The position numbers and the translations under genes were made by a program. Below, one piece after another: positions 1 to 8,334 of a stretch of 44,016 nucleotides of DNA. The stretch comes from Thiorhodococcus minor (GTDB lineage: Bacteria; Pseudomonadota; Gammaproteobacteria; Chromatiales; Chromatiaceae), in the NCBI RefSeq assembly GCF_010820565.1, contig NZ_JAAIJQ010000046.1, forward strand, positions 1 to 44,016, written 5' to 3'. Below the pieces are notes generated by a model. That model ran no database searches, was not told where the DNA came from, and saw only the letters and a list, made by a program, of their open reading frames with translations. How positions within the stretch are numbered: position 1 is the stretch's first letter; the number at the start of each line of letters is the position of its first letter.

Positions 1-290
1 AAGAAGGCTGTCGCCGAGCGCAGTCATTTTGGGACAGGGATGTCCCAAAATGTATCACGAGCACGGCGACACTCCGGCGCTTCATCGAGCGGCGCCACCA
101 AAACTCGGCCGTCGAGTCCGCCATCAATGCCCTCGAGGCCCATGGGCTCGACCGCTGCCCCGATCATGGGATCGAGGGCTTCCGCCGCTACGTCGCGCTG
201 GCGCTCGTCGGGTGCAACATCCATCGCCTCGGCGCCATCCTGCTCGCGCAGGAGGCCGACGCGCAGCGCCGGCGCAAGCGCGCCGCCTGA
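1..290 (+). mobile_element. Transposase C-terminal remnant (ISNCY-like)
   Basis: The frame ending at the TGA at 288-290 is open to the left edge and encodes a transposase tail. It includes HQNSAVESAINALEAHGLD and a GFRRYVALALVGCNIHRLG stretch followed by a basic Arg/Lys-rich end. This pattern is typical of the C-terminus of ISNCY-type transposases, recognised from memory and not searched. The N-terminal catalytic part lies outside the window or is lost. A perfect 12-bp inverted repeat sits inside the frame at 25-52, just before the recognisable homology, which suggests the copy is interrupted or chimeric. Confidence 0.6.
25..52. repeat. Perfect 12-bp inverted repeat with 4-nt loop
   Basis: CATTTTGGGACA (25-36), then GGGA, then TGTCCCAAAATG (41-52), a perfect palindrome. 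It lies within the transposase remnant and breaks its expected protein similarity. It could be an IS end, a REP-like insertion or a terminator-type hairpin. Confidence 0.7.
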
Positions 291-452
291 GCACGACGCT
301 TGACGCCGTACGCGGACACCCAGGGGATGGTCTGCTCAGCAGGCGAGCGCTAACGCGAATCGCACGCATTAACGGGATTTTCCCTCACCTTATCGCCTGA
401 CATCGAATAGAGCCGACCATGGCACGGCAATGAGCATGGCGAGGAAACAGAA

Positions 453-1079
453 TTGAATGGGGTTTTCGTTCAGGCACTAATTGATCTCCGAGACGATCTC
501 GGCCTCAACCCGGCCAACGTCGTCATCACCGGAGACTGCGGCTCCAGTCTAGATTCCGTCGCACTGCACGCGATTCGTCGATTCGAGCAAGAGCCCGATT
601 TCGAACGGGTCTATTGCGTCTTCGACCGCGACCAGCACGAAGACTACAAGAAAGCGTCGGACCGTATTGGTACGAAGACACTACGCAGGCGTAATGGCGA
701 TCCGGCGCTGTTCAGGGCCATCACATCCGTTCCCTGTTTCGAGTACTGGCTGCTGCTGCACTCCGGCTACAACACTGCGCCCTTCTACCCGACGCAGTCG
801 CGCTCGCCTTGCGCGCCGGTCATCGCCGCGTTGAAGCAAGCGTCGATACGGGATTATGAGAAGGCGATGCGTGGGGTCTACGAGCGGAGCAAGCCCCGAC
901 TGCAACGGGCGATTCAGAACGCGGAAAGGGCGCTGAAGGCCGCGGTAGCTGCGGGCACCGACAATCCCACCACCTGCATGCATGAGAGCGTCATCGAGAC
1001 CTGCCGCAAGGCTCGGCGGAAGTGCTTTCGTCAACGCTGCCTCGACGGCTTTGTGCAACCCTGCGGTGCCTTCTGCTAG
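453..1079 (+). CDS. RloB-like TOPRIM-type protein, probably N-truncated
   Basis: The 208-aa ORF begins at TTG and carries RloB family landmarks: VYCVFDRDQHEDY, with the acidic DxD of the TOPRIM-like core, then PCFEYWLLLH, and a late GTDNPTT motif before a helical end. RloB proteins are linked to restriction loci and abortive-infection-type defence, usually with an RloA ATPase, which is not visible here. Similarity continues upstream of the TTG as a HGEETE stretch that resembles the family CEGE-x-TE motif, but an in-frame TAG at 408-410 cuts it off. The N-terminus is therefore probably lost. The last ~35 residues also fit the family poorly and run into minus-strand coding-like sequence. It is probably a decaying gene. 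Confidence 0.6.
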   Translation: MNGVFVQALIDLRDDLGLNPANVVITGDCGSSLDSVALHAIRRFEQEPDFERVYCVFDRDQHEDYKKASDRIGTKTLRRRNGDPALFRAITSVPCFEYWLLLHSGYNTAPFYPTQSRSPCAPVIAALKQASIRDYEKAMRGVYERSKPRLQRAIQNAERALKAAVAAGTDNPTTCMHESVIETCRKARRKCFRQRCLDGFVQPCGAFC

Positions 1080-1325
1080 CCGGCTGTTTGCCGGGGTTTC
1101 GATGCCTGCGCGAATGCGCTCATCGAAGAGGTTCGCGATCAACTCCTTGTCGGGATCGACGGCATCAAAGCTGAAGCCGACGCCGTCCAGTCGCAGGGCG
1201 TGGGCCGCTGGATCGAGCCCTGGGCGGACCATGATCGTGAGTCGCCACGCCAGATCGCCGCTGAGCTCGGCGACAAGAGCCCCTTCTTCGGTTTTGGCTG
1301 AAAGGCCGATCGCGTCAACCCTCGC
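985..1325 (-). pseudogene. Coding-like fragment of unknown protein
   Basis: The minus-strand frame here reads as a plausible globular protein, with stretches such as ELSGDLAWRLTIMVRPGLDP and DPDKELIANLFDERIRAG, ending near LPPSLAAGLDDALMHAG. I do not recognise the family. The open frame runs on through rloB and upstream to 1556, but those parts look like shadow translation. I read this as a gene fragment converging on the rloB 3' end. A chance antisense ORF in GC-rich DNA is the main alternative. Confidence 0.25.
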
Positions 1326-1494
1326 CGTTTGCCCCGCATGCTGATGGTCTGCCCGCCAGGTGCTCGCTGAGGCTGACGGCAACCCTTGAGGCCCCGGACC
1401 GATGGCATCGGAGCTAGTCCGTTTCGGCAGGGGTATTGCCGGCAATCGGTACAGTGGTCCGCGCACGTCGCTGCAGGAACCGGCTTCTTTCGAT

Positions 1495-1707
1495 TCAGGC
1501 TGGGGGCGGCGCCGGCCATCTCTTTGCGCGCTTCTCCTGCTCAAGTAACGCAGCATCGAGCTTGACGACGCCGATTGCTCTCGCCTCCTCGACGGCTTCC
1601 ATGTATCCCTCGTGCCGACTGTCCCAGTTGGGGGGCTCTCCCGGTGCCTCGCGGATGAAGAGATCGAAAAAGCCGTGCTGGCCAGGCGTCACGAAGTAGG
1701 TCTTCAT
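1495..1707 (-). CDS. Small hypothetical protein (70 aa)
   Basis: The frame from the ATG at 1707 gives a soluble-looking protein starting MKTYFVTPGQHGFFDLFIRE, with a Glu/Ala-rich helix in the second half and a Lys/Arg-Pro tail. A GGAGG lies just before the ATG but unusually close. The open frame extends further upstream, but that portion is Arg/Pro-rich and unlike real protein. Family and function are not recognised. It sits in a decayed accessory region, so it may be a remnant. Confidence 0.45.
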   Translation of the reverse strand: MKTYFVTPGQHGFFDLFIREAPGEPPNWDSRHEGYMEAVEEARAIGVVKLDAALLEQEKRAKRWPAPPPA

Positions 1708-1938
1708 GCCTCCAATCCTCTTGGATAGAAACCGGCGATACTCCCGCGATGCCTTGAAGCATAGACGCCATGTTGGCCGTTCGCAGTTGAGTCGCTGCCC
1801 ATTGCCGAGCCGTGGCGACTGGCGGGGCGCGGTGGACGATATCCGCCTGGTGCTGGGCGAAGTTGTCGGCATTGCGCTGCCGGCGGGCTATCCTTGGCTC
1901 CAAGGTCGCGCGGCGACTCCCGCCCGCCAACGACGAGG

Positions 1939-2805
1939 ATGACGGCCATGGACCCTGAGCTGACCATTCGTGGCATGACGCGCTCTGAGCTGGATACACT
2001 GGTGGATTGGGCGGCCGCGGAGGGCTGGAACCCGGGCGTGAACGACGCCGAGATCTTCTGGGATACGGATCCGGACGGATTCATCGCCGCCGAGCGCGAC
2101 GGCGAGCTGATTGGCGGTGGCTCCATCGTCGCCTATGGCGGGCGTTGCGGCTTCATGGGCTTCTTCATCGTCCGCCCTGATTGTCGGAGCCGTGGGCTGG
2201 GGCGCCAGCTATGGCATGCGCGTCGCGATCGGCTCATCGCGCGTCTGGATGCGCCCGCAGTCATCGGCATGGACGGCGTCTTCGCCATGCAGGACTTCTA
2301 TGCGCGCGGTGGCTTCGTGCTCAGTCATCGCGACCTGCGCTTCGAAGGCGTGGGATCTCAGGGGGCGCGGGACGAGCGTGTGATCGATCTGTCCGAGGTG
2401 CCGTTCGCGGATCTCGCGCGCTACGACGCAGCCCACTTCCCGGCCCCAAGGGAGACCTTCATCAGGGCGTGGATCACCCAGCCCGGCTGCCGCGCCCTGG
2501 GTGCCCTGCAGGACGGCCGGCTGCGGGGCTACGGCGTGATTCGCTCCTGTCGACAAGGCTTCAAGATCGGCCCCTTGTTCGCCGCCGACGCGGAGATCGC
2601 CGAGGCCCTGTTCGTGAGCCTGGCGGACCACGCGCCTGGTGTGCCGATCTTCCTCGACGCTCCCGAGAACAATCCGGACGCTATGGCGCTCGCCGAGCGT
2701 CAGGGGCTGCGCGAGGTCTTCGGCTGTGCCCGGATGTACTATGGCCCGGCGCCGCGGCTTCCCGATCGCGAAATCTTCGGCGTCACGACTTTCGAGCTGG
2801 GCTGA
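1939..2805 (+). CDS. GNAT-family N-acetyltransferase (YitH-like)
   Basis: The protein has about 288 residues and an N-terminal GNAT fold. The acetyl-CoA pyrophosphate loop is visible as RPDCRSRGLGRQL, following the GFFIV beta strand. The second half, with FARGGF-like and FLDAPENNP segments, resembles the C-terminal domain of YitH-type acetyltransferases. The substrate cannot be inferred. Start choice: ATG 1939 directly follows a GACGAGG, while ATG 1948 has better spacing to it, so the N-terminus is uncertain by three codons. The downstream deacetylase frame begins three bases after this stop, suggesting one transcript. Confidence 0.8.
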   Translation: MTAMDPELTIRGMTRSELDTLVDWAAAEGWNPGVNDAEIFWDTDPDGFIAAERDGELIGGGSIVAYGGRCGFMGFFIVRPDCRSRGLGRQLWHARRDRLIARLDAPAVIGMDGVFAMQDFYARGGFVLSHRDLRFEGVGSQGARDERVIDLSEVPFADLARYDAAHFPAPRETFIRAWITQPGCRALGALQDGRLRGYGVIRSCRQGFKIGPLFAADAEIAEALFVSLADHAPGVPIFLDAPENNPDAMALAERQGLREVFGCARMYYGPAPRLPDREIFGVTTFELG

Positions 2806-2807
2806 GC

Positions 2808-3725
2808 TTGGATTCCTGGCATCGGCGCGATCTCCGCGGCTACGGGCGCAGCCCGCCCGATCCGCAGTGGCCCGGCGGCGCCAGGCTCGCGCTCCAAGTC
2901 GTCCTCAACCTGGAGGAGGGCGCCGAGCGCACGCTGCTGAATGGCGACGACGGCTCGGAGGATTATCTCCCCTAGCTTCCAGGTATCCAGCGCCGTTTGG
3001 GCCAACGCCATTACAGCGCCGAGAGCTTCCATGACTATGGCGCTCGGGTCGGCTTCTGGCGCCTGCTGCGCCTGTTCGAGGAGCGCCGTCTCCCGCTCAC
3101 GGCTTTCGCCGTGGGGCATACCCTGGAGCTCAATCCCGAGGCGGGCGCGGCGCTCGCCGAGCAGGGGCACGAGGTCGCCGGGCACGGCTATCGCTGGATC
3201 GACTACCGGGCCGTCGATGCGGCGACGGAGCGGACACACATCGAACGAAGGTGCCGCGTCATCCAGGCCACGACCGGTCAGCGCCCGGTCGGCTGGTACA
3301 GCGGTCGCGTCAGTCCCAATACCCGGCGGCTGCTGATCGAGACAGGGGGTTTCCTCTACGACTCGGATGCCTACGATGACGATCAGCCCCATTGGCTGCG
3401 CGAGGACGGCGACGCCCACCTCATCATTCCCTACAGTCTCGTCACCAATGACATTCGCTACCTGCTTGCGCCCGGATGTGCGACGGGGGCGGACTTCTTC
3501 AGCCTGTTGCGCGATGCCTTCGATATGCTGCTTGCGGAAGGTGAGGAGCGGCCGTCCGTCATGAGCGTCGGGCTGCACGCGCGCATCAGTGGACAGCCGG
3601 CCCGGGCGGCGGCGGTCGCGCGCTTCTTGGACTACGCCGGCGGACATGAGGACGTCTGGATCTGTCGGCGCCGCGAGATCGCCGAGCATTGGATTCGGCG
3701 TTTCGGGCGGCCGGAGGGTGTCTGA
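2808..3725 (+). pseudogene. PuuE-like polysaccharide deacetylase interrupted by an amber codon
   Basis: One frame carries the whole family: an N-terminal RRDLRGYGRSPPDPQWPGG segment, the LNLEEGAE motif, then HYSAESFHDYGARVGFWRL, AGHGYRWIDYR, the GWYSGR motif and a C-terminal MSVGLHARISG. This is the NodB-fold group containing PuuE-type allantoinases and related chitin/peptidoglycan deacetylases. A single TAG at 2973-2975 (codon 56 from TTG 2808) interrupts it. Both flanks align in the same frame, and one base change from GAG would restore it. The downstream piece is open from a TTG at 2997. It is either a true nonsense mutation or a sequencing error, and the product is probably inactive if the stop is real. 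Confidence 0.8.
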
Positions 3726-3831
3726 CGAAGGCGTCCGGTCAGCAGACAGGTGCGGCTGCTGCGCCGTTGCTCTAAGTGCGCCGTCTATTGCCGAAGGCCA
3801 TGCCGGCTCGGCGTGAGCCCTTGCGTCAGGC

Positions 3832-4443
3832 TCAATGCCCGCGCATCTCGGCGGCGCGGACGGCTTTGTCGGAGGCTGCCATGGGTGTCGGCCATGCGCG
3901 CAGTCGGCGGGTCTTCTCGACCATGCGATGGGTCGAGCGGTTGTTGTTGAAGCGCGCGACCTGCCGCAGCGGGACCCAAAGCACCTGATGCGATTCGTCG
4001 TTGCCAGGGATCACCAGGTCGTCGTCCATTTCGACCAGGAAACGGATGTCGATGTGCTCGTGCTCGGGGCCGCGCGCGCTGGCGGGGATGGTATGGATGT
4101 CGACGTCGAAGATGGCGCCGTCGACGAGGCGGATGTGCGACGAGTCGAGTCCGGTCTCCTCGGACGTCTCTCGGAGGGCGACACGCAGGATGTCGGAGTC
4201 GCCGTCCGCGTGTCCGCCGGGCTGGAACCACTGGTCGTGCTTGCGGTGGTGAAGCAGCAGGACGCGGTCGCGGCCCGGGCTCACCACCCAGGCGGAGCCC
4301 GTCACATGGGCGGGCCAGAGGTCGCAGTTGAAACAGTCTTCGTACGCGATCACGAATTCCCGGGCCCGGGCAATGTAGGCGGCTTCTTCCATGAAGCGGG
4401 TCGTGTGTGCGTCGAGCAGGGAAAGGAGCTCTTGGCGGTGCAT
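3832..4443 (-). CDS. NUDIX hydrolase
   Basis: The 203-aa protein contains a NUDIX box, GHADGDSD then REtsEETGL, preceded by WFQPGGHAD. The first conserved Glu of GX5EX7REUXEEXGU is Ser, a variant I associate with this GGHADGDSD subgroup, and the REx2EE metal-binding core is intact. It probably hydrolyses a nucleoside-diphosphate derivative, but the substrate is unknown. It starts 15 bp after the csoS1D stop on the same strand, so the two are probably co-transcribed, which raises the possibility of a carboxysome- or CO2-fixation-related metabolite. Confidence 0.85.
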   Translation of the reverse strand: MHRQELLSLLDAHTTRFMEEAAYIARAREFVIAYEDCFNCDLWPAHVTGSAWVVSPGRDRVLLLHHRKHDQWFQPGGHADGDSDILRVALRETSEETGLDSSHIRLVDGAIFDVDIHTIPASARGPEHEHIDIRFLVEMDDDLVIPGNDESHQVLWVPLRQVARFNNNRSTHRMVEKTRRLRAWPTPMAASDKAVRAAEMRGH

Positions 4444-4458
4444 GATGGCTTGCTCGGA

Positions 4459-5073
4459 TCAGGTTCCGGATGGGTTCTGGACGGCATCGATCGCCGCCGC
4501 CGCGGCCTCGTCCACGTCTCCCTCGCGCCCGGCGATGATCAAGCGCCCGAAGGCGCCGACGGCACGTGCGTCGATCAAGGTGATGTTCGCGGCCTTCTCG
4601 GCCTGGTTGGCCGCGTAGACGATGTATCCGGCTGGCTCGGTCTCGAGGATGAACATGGTCTGCCCGGGCAGGATCATGGAGCCGCGCCGGTCCTGGCGGT
4701 TGATGAGGACGCAATGGTCGGGCGTCATGCCGCGGATGGTCTCCCGCCAGGCGATGCGGCAGGTCTCGCGGTCCGAGAAGGTGGCGCCCATGCGCGACAG
4801 GAGGACGCGGCCGGCCTCGCGCACGTCGCTCTGGTCGCGCTGGTGGATCACCAGCGAGCCATAGCTGCGCTCGACCACCTGCTGGGAGAGATGGACGCGC
4901 GTCGCCTTGAGCGCGGCGTCGGTGAGGCGATGCACCGCCATGCCGGGCGAGACCTCGGCCCAGAGGCAGGCATCGCCAGGCACTGGCAGGAATCCCTGCG
5001 ACACGGTCGCCATGTAGGCGGCGAGCTGGGGCTGCAGCGCGTCGATGTAGACGTAGGTTCTTAGCTTGATCAT
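4459..5073 (-). CDS. csoS1D: CsoS1D-like tandem-BMC carboxysome shell protein
   Basis: The 204-aa protein matches CsoS1D throughout: [71 protein letters not shown] and a terminal [17 protein letters not shown]. It comprises two fused BMC domains (about residues 1-100 and 105-204). The family forms stacked pseudohexameric trimers with gated pores in alpha-carboxysome shells, thought to pass larger metabolites such as RuBP. The ATG at 5073 gives a product without the disordered N-terminal extension known from cyanobacterial CsoS1D. A Pro/Ala-rich ORF immediately upstream in another frame may correspond to that extension. No other cso gene is in the window, so this is a satellite locus. Confidence 0.9.
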   Translation of the reverse strand: MIKLRTYVYIDALQPQLAAYMATVSQGFLPVPGDACLWAEVSPGMAVHRLTDAALKATRVHLSQQVVERSYGSLVIHQRDQSDVREAGRVLLSRMGATFSDRETCRIAWRETIRGMTPDHCVLINRQDRRGSMILPGQTMFILETEPAGYIVYAANQAEKAANITLIDARAVGAFGRLIIAGREGDVDEAAAAAIDAVQNPSGT

Positions 5074-5321
5074 CCTGTCTCGAGGCTCTTGGCGCGGTGA
5101 AGGGACTGTGGCGTTGACGGCTTGGCTGCCAGCGCGGCGCTGTCCCGCGAGCCCCAGCCGGCGGCTCCGGGGAGCGACGCGTCGGGCTCGAGGCTGGGCG
5201 TCTTTGCATTCGGGGCTTCGGGGGGGGCTGCGATCGGCACGGTCGAGGCGGCTGCTACAGCTCCAGTTTCTCGATATTCTCCCTGGGTGGACGTGGTTGG
5301 GGCAAGCGGCCATGTACTCAA
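5070..5321 (-). CDS. Small Pro/Ala/Ser-rich ORF coupled to csoS1D
   Basis: The 83-residue frame from a TTG codon (5321) is rich in Pro, Ala, Ser and Thr and lacks hydrophobic segments, so it is probably disordered. Its TGA stop overlaps the csoS1D ATG as ATGA, an arrangement typical of translational coupling. Its third codon positions are GC-rich but not extreme. CsoS1D homologues carry a disordered N-terminal extension of similar character, so this may be that extension in another frame, a real small gene, or chance. Confidence 0.35.
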   Translation of the reverse strand: MSTWPLAPTTSTQGEYRETGAVAAASTVPIAAPPEAPNAKTPSLEPDASLPGAAGWGSRDSAALAAKPSTPQSLHRAKSLETG

Positions 5322-5526
5322 GTCTCATGCCATGCAGGCACTGCGAGGCCGCCAGCATGTGACTCCCGAAGACAGTGGCCGCTCGCTGCCGGTAGACTGG
5401 GCGTGAGTCAATGCGGCCGCGTGCGCTTGCGATGCAGCGGATCCAGGCGCTTTCTTGGTCTCAAGGGCTACTCGGCATGGCCTCGCAAATGCCCTGGCCG
5501 GAACCTGTTTCATCGAGTGTCGATCA
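5322..5526. other. Intergenic interval between csoS1D and lrgA
   Basis: This divergent spacer must hold the promoters of both the csoS1D side and lrgAB. I see no convincing sigma-70 pair, RNA gene or protein-like ORF in it. Confidence 0.4.
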
Positions 5527-5892
5527 ATGGCCCTGAAGTTCGTTGCCTTACTCTTGGTTTGTCAGCTCGTCGGCGAGTCGGTCGTCGTTTGGACGGGGCT
5601 GCCCGTCCCGGGGCCGGTCGTCGGCATGGCGCTGCTCTTCGTCGGGCTCGCGCTTTACGGCAGGGTACCCGAGGGCCTTGGGCGCGTCGTCGATGGCCTG
5701 CTCTCGCACCTGTCGCTGCTCTTCGTGCCCGCCGGCGTTGGGGTGATACTGCACATCGCCATGTTGCGGGAGGAGTGGCTCGCGGTCAGCGTGGCCTTGT
5801 TGCTCAGCACCCTGCTGACGATCGTTGTGACGGGCTTGGCCATGACCGCGCTGATCCGATTGGTCGAAAGGCATCAGCATAAGGAGTCGTGA
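5527..5892 (+). CDS. lrgA: LrgA/CidA-family holin-like membrane protein
   Basis: The 121-aa protein has about four hydrophobic helices and the family's signature order: LLVCQLVGESVV, then PVPGPVVGMALLF, and a LLFVPAGVGVI segment. LrgA/CidA proteins are holin-like inner-membrane proteins, recently associated with export of small metabolites and control of murein hydrolase activity. The ATG at 5527 begins the family-like sequence, whereas upstream in-frame sequence is not membrane-like. It is followed after 3 bp by lrgB, its usual partner. Confidence 0.88.
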   Translation: MALKFVALLLVCQLVGESVVVWTGLPVPGPVVGMALLFVGLALYGRVPEGLGRVVDGLLSHLSLLFVPAGVGVILHIAMLREEWLAVSVALLLSTLLTIVVTGLAMTALIRLVERHQHKES

Positions 5893-5895
5893 AGC

Positions 5896-6627
5896 ATGGA
5901 GCTGGATCTCCCGCTGGGCGATATCTGGGTCTATCTATCGACCAGTCCACTCTTGCACTTGACGCTGACGGTGGTCGCATACCTCGTCGGCGATTGGCTA
6001 TTCCTGCGCAGCGGGCGCAAGGCGCTGCTCAATCCCGTTCTCTTGGCCATCCTTCTGCTGGTCGGCTTTCTGAGTCTGACCGGGACCAGTTACGAGACCT
6101 ATTTCGAAGGCGCGCAGTTCATCCACTTCATGCTCGGACCGGCGACCGTGGCACTGGCGATCCCGCTCTATCGGCATCTCGATCTGATTCGCCGCCTGTG
6201 GCTTCCCATTCTGGTGTCGATGGTTACGGGTGCGGTCGTTTCGGTGAGCAGCGCGGTCGTTGTTGCCAGCTGGCTGGGGGCCTCGCGGCAGACGCTGATC
6301 GCGCTGGCGCCCAAGTCGGTGACGGCGCCCGTGGCCATGGGGATCACCGAGAAGGTCGGCGGGCTGCCGTCACTGACGGCCGCGCTGGTGGTCTTGACCG
6401 GGGTGCTCGGTGCCGTGATCGGGCCTGCCGTGCTCGCGCTGGTGCGTGTCCGAGACGATCGCGCGCGCGGCTTGGCGCTGGGTGTGAGCGCGCATGGCAT
6501 CGGCACGGCCAGGGCCTTTCAGATCAGCGGCCTCGCGGGCGCCTTCTCGGCACTGGCGATGGGGCTGATGGCCCTGGCCTCCGCCTTCGTTCTGCCTGCG
6601 GTACTGCGCTGGCTCTTTGCGGGCTGA
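5896..6627 (+). CDS. lrgB: LrgB-family inner-membrane protein
   Basis: The 243-aa polytopic protein has the LrgB hallmarks: LGPATVALAIPLYRH, the PKSVTAPVAMGI(T/S)E motif and the C-terminal GVSAHGIGTARAFQ segment. It works with LrgA in the CidAB/LrgAB-type system affecting autolysis or metabolite transport across the inner membrane. ATG 5896 follows the lrgA stop by 3 bp, with a GGAGT just upstream. The length is normal for the family (about 230-245 aa). Confidence 0.9.
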   Translation: MELDLPLGDIWVYLSTSPLLHLTLTVVAYLVGDWLFLRSGRKALLNPVLLAILLLVGFLSLTGTSYETYFEGAQFIHFMLGPATVALAIPLYRHLDLIRRLWLPILVSMVTGAVVSVSSAVVVASWLGASRQTLIALAPKSVTAPVAMGITEKVGGLPSLTAALVVLTGVLGAVIGPAVLALVRVRDDRARGLALGVSAHGIGTARAFQISGLAGAFSALAMGLMALASAFVLPAVLRWLFAG

Positions 6628-6681
6628 GCCGGCGAAGGCATTCTTTCCTGGCTGCCCGTTCCTTCGCGGCTGTCCATTCCT

Positions 6682-7662
6682 TCATGACCGCTCATTGATG
6701 CAAGGGCCGTCACTCGCCGACGGTTGTCTCGACCTGCGCGGTTGTCGCTTCGCTTCGGGGTCGAGATGCCGATGAGGCGGGACGCGCTCGATCCGCCAGG
6801 TGGCGATGGCCCGCCTCCAGAATTCGGCTGGCGAGCCGACACGTCCCAAGGGTGTCTGGCCAAGGCAGGTCCACGCCTTGCGTAGCGCCGGCAGCGGGTC
6901 GGCGGCATCGACGGGCGCGGATGCGAGCGATTTGCTGAGCTTGCGTCCCTGCGCGTCCAGCATGAGTGGAATGTGCGCGTAGCTCGGCTGTGCAACGCCG
7001 AGGGCTTGCTGCAGGAGGATCTGACGTGGGGTGGAGAGCAGGAGGTCTGCTCCACGGACCACATGCGTGATGCCTTGCGAGGCGTCGTCGACGACCACGG
7101 CGAGCTGGTAGGCGTGGATTCCGTCCGCGCGGCGGAGCACGAAGTCGCCGACACTGTCACGGACCGATTGCGTCTGGTCGCCCTGAATGCGGTCGGTGAA
7201 GTGCAACGGGCGCGCGTCTGCCTTCAGGCGCAGGCTGCGCGGCTGACGGTCGGGCGGCAGACCCGCGCGGCAAGTTCCCGGATACACTGGCCCCTCGGGA
7301 CCCGGCCGCCCATGCCGCGCGATCTCGGCGCGGCTGCAGCCGCAGGGGTAGGTGCGTCCCTGCCGCGTCAGTGAAGCGAGCGCGTCCGCGTAGGCCTGGG
7401 TCCGCTCGCGCTGGTAGATGATCGGCTCGTCCCACTCCAATCCGAAAGCCGCGAGGGTTTCCAGGATGTCAGTCGCGGCGCCGGGGACCTCGCGGGGGCG
7501 GTCGATGTCCTCCATGCGCACGAGCCAGCGGCCGCCGCAGGCGCGTGCGTCGGCATAGCTCGCCACGGCGGCGAGCATTGAGCCGAAGTGCAGTGGACCT
7601 GTGGGAGAGGGGGCGAAGCGCCCCTGATAGACTTGGGTGCGGGCCGTCGAGCGCCCTTCCAT
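6682..7662 (-). CDS. gluQ: Glutamyl-Q tRNA(Asp) synthetase
   Basis: The 326-aa paralogue of the GluRS catalytic domain attaches glutamate to queuosine in tRNA(Asp). The class I signature FAPSPTGPLHFGS (HIGH equivalent) lies near residue 15, and GRKLSKS is the KMSKS equivalent. The zinc-binding set CGCSRAE plus a later YPGTCR is present. It lacks the anticodon-binding domain, as expected. The C-terminal 25 residues are Arg/Pro-rich and probably a lineage-specific tail. It lies 23 bp after dksA on the same strand, the conserved dksA-gluQ operon. Confidence 0.93.
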   Translation of the reverse strand: MEGRSTARTQVYQGRFAPSPTGPLHFGSMLAAVASYADARACGGRWLVRMEDIDRPREVPGAATDILETLAAFGLEWDEPIIYQRERTQAYADALASLTRQGRTYPCGCSRAEIARHGRPGPEGPVYPGTCRAGLPPDRQPRSLRLKADARPLHFTDRIQGDQTQSVRDSVGDFVLRRADGIHAYQLAVVVDDASQGITHVVRGADLLLSTPRQILLQQALGVAQPSYAHIPLMLDAQGRKLSKSLASAPVDAADPLPALRKAWTCLGQTPLGRVGSPAEFWRRAIATWRIERVPPHRHLDPEAKRQPRRSRQPSASDGPCINERS

Positions 7663-7685
7663 CGGTTACCTAGACGGGGAGGGTG

Positions 7686-8120
7686 CTAGCCGCGCTGCTT
7701 CTCGCGGATTTCGTCCAGCGTCTTGCAGTCGATGCAGAGCGTCGCCGTGGGGCGCGCCTCGAGCCTGCGAATGCCGATTTCGACGCCGCAGGCCTCGCAG
7801 AAGCCGTATTCGTGCTCGTCGATGCGCGTCAGCGCCTCGTCGATCTTCTTGATGAGCTTGCGCTCGCGATCCCGGGTGCGAAGCTCCAGGCTGAACTCGG
7901 ACTCCTGGGTGGCACGATCGTTGGGGTCGGGGAAGTTGGTCGCCTCGTCCTGCATGTGGTGCACGGTCCGATCGACCTCTTCCATCAGCGACTTCTTCCA
8001 TGCAAGCAGGATCTCGCGGAAGTGCTCCTCCTGCTCGGGGCTCATGTACTCCTCGTCGCTCCCAATGTCATAAGGCTCGAACGTGACCGACTCGGTGTCG
8101 CGTGCTCTGGCTTCGGCCAT
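7686..8120 (-). CDS. dksA: RNA polymerase-binding transcription factor DksA
   Basis: The 144-aa protein acts with ppGpp at the RNA polymerase secondary channel. The coiled-coil tip DPNDRA keeps the two acidic residues (DxxD) needed for activity. The C4 zinc finger is complete: CEAC, 17 residues, then CIDC. The N-terminus is acidic and slightly shorter than E. coli DksA (151 aa). Start ATG 8120 is preceded by GGGAGAT. It is the first gene of the dksA-gluQ unit, with 214 bp separating it from divergent cbbY. Confidence 0.95.
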   Translation of the reverse strand: MAEARARDTESVTFEPYDIGSDEEYMSPEQEEHFREILLAWKKSLMEEVDRTVHHMQDEATNFPDPNDRATQESEFSLELRTRDRERKLIKKIDEALTRIDEHEYGFCEACGVEIGIRRLEARPTATLCIDCKTLDEIREKQRG

Positions 8121-8334
8121 TGTTATCTCCCGGAAGACTCAAAAAACGGTGGATGTCCGCAGCTCGAATCCGTATCCCGTGGGTGATCCGTACCGCGAAA
8201 ACGTGCTTAAGTACCAGATCACAGACCGAGGGGCAACTGTCCGCGGTGTTGCCGGCATGCGGCCGTGTTTCGACTTGGCTACTCTTTGCGCCCCGGTAAT
8301 CGCTAAACCTGCACGAATAACGTGGAGTCCTCTG

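Noticed and set aside
2998..3013. Short near-identical string GGSCCAACGCCATTAC at 2998 and about 42878
   Set aside because: About 15 bases shared once, in unrelated contexts; consistent with chance in GC-rich DNA.
3785..5209. Long Arg/Pro-rich minus-strand frame across NUDIX and csoS1D
   Set aside because: Shadow of two well-supported genes in another frame; composition is typical of GC-rich out-of-frame translation.
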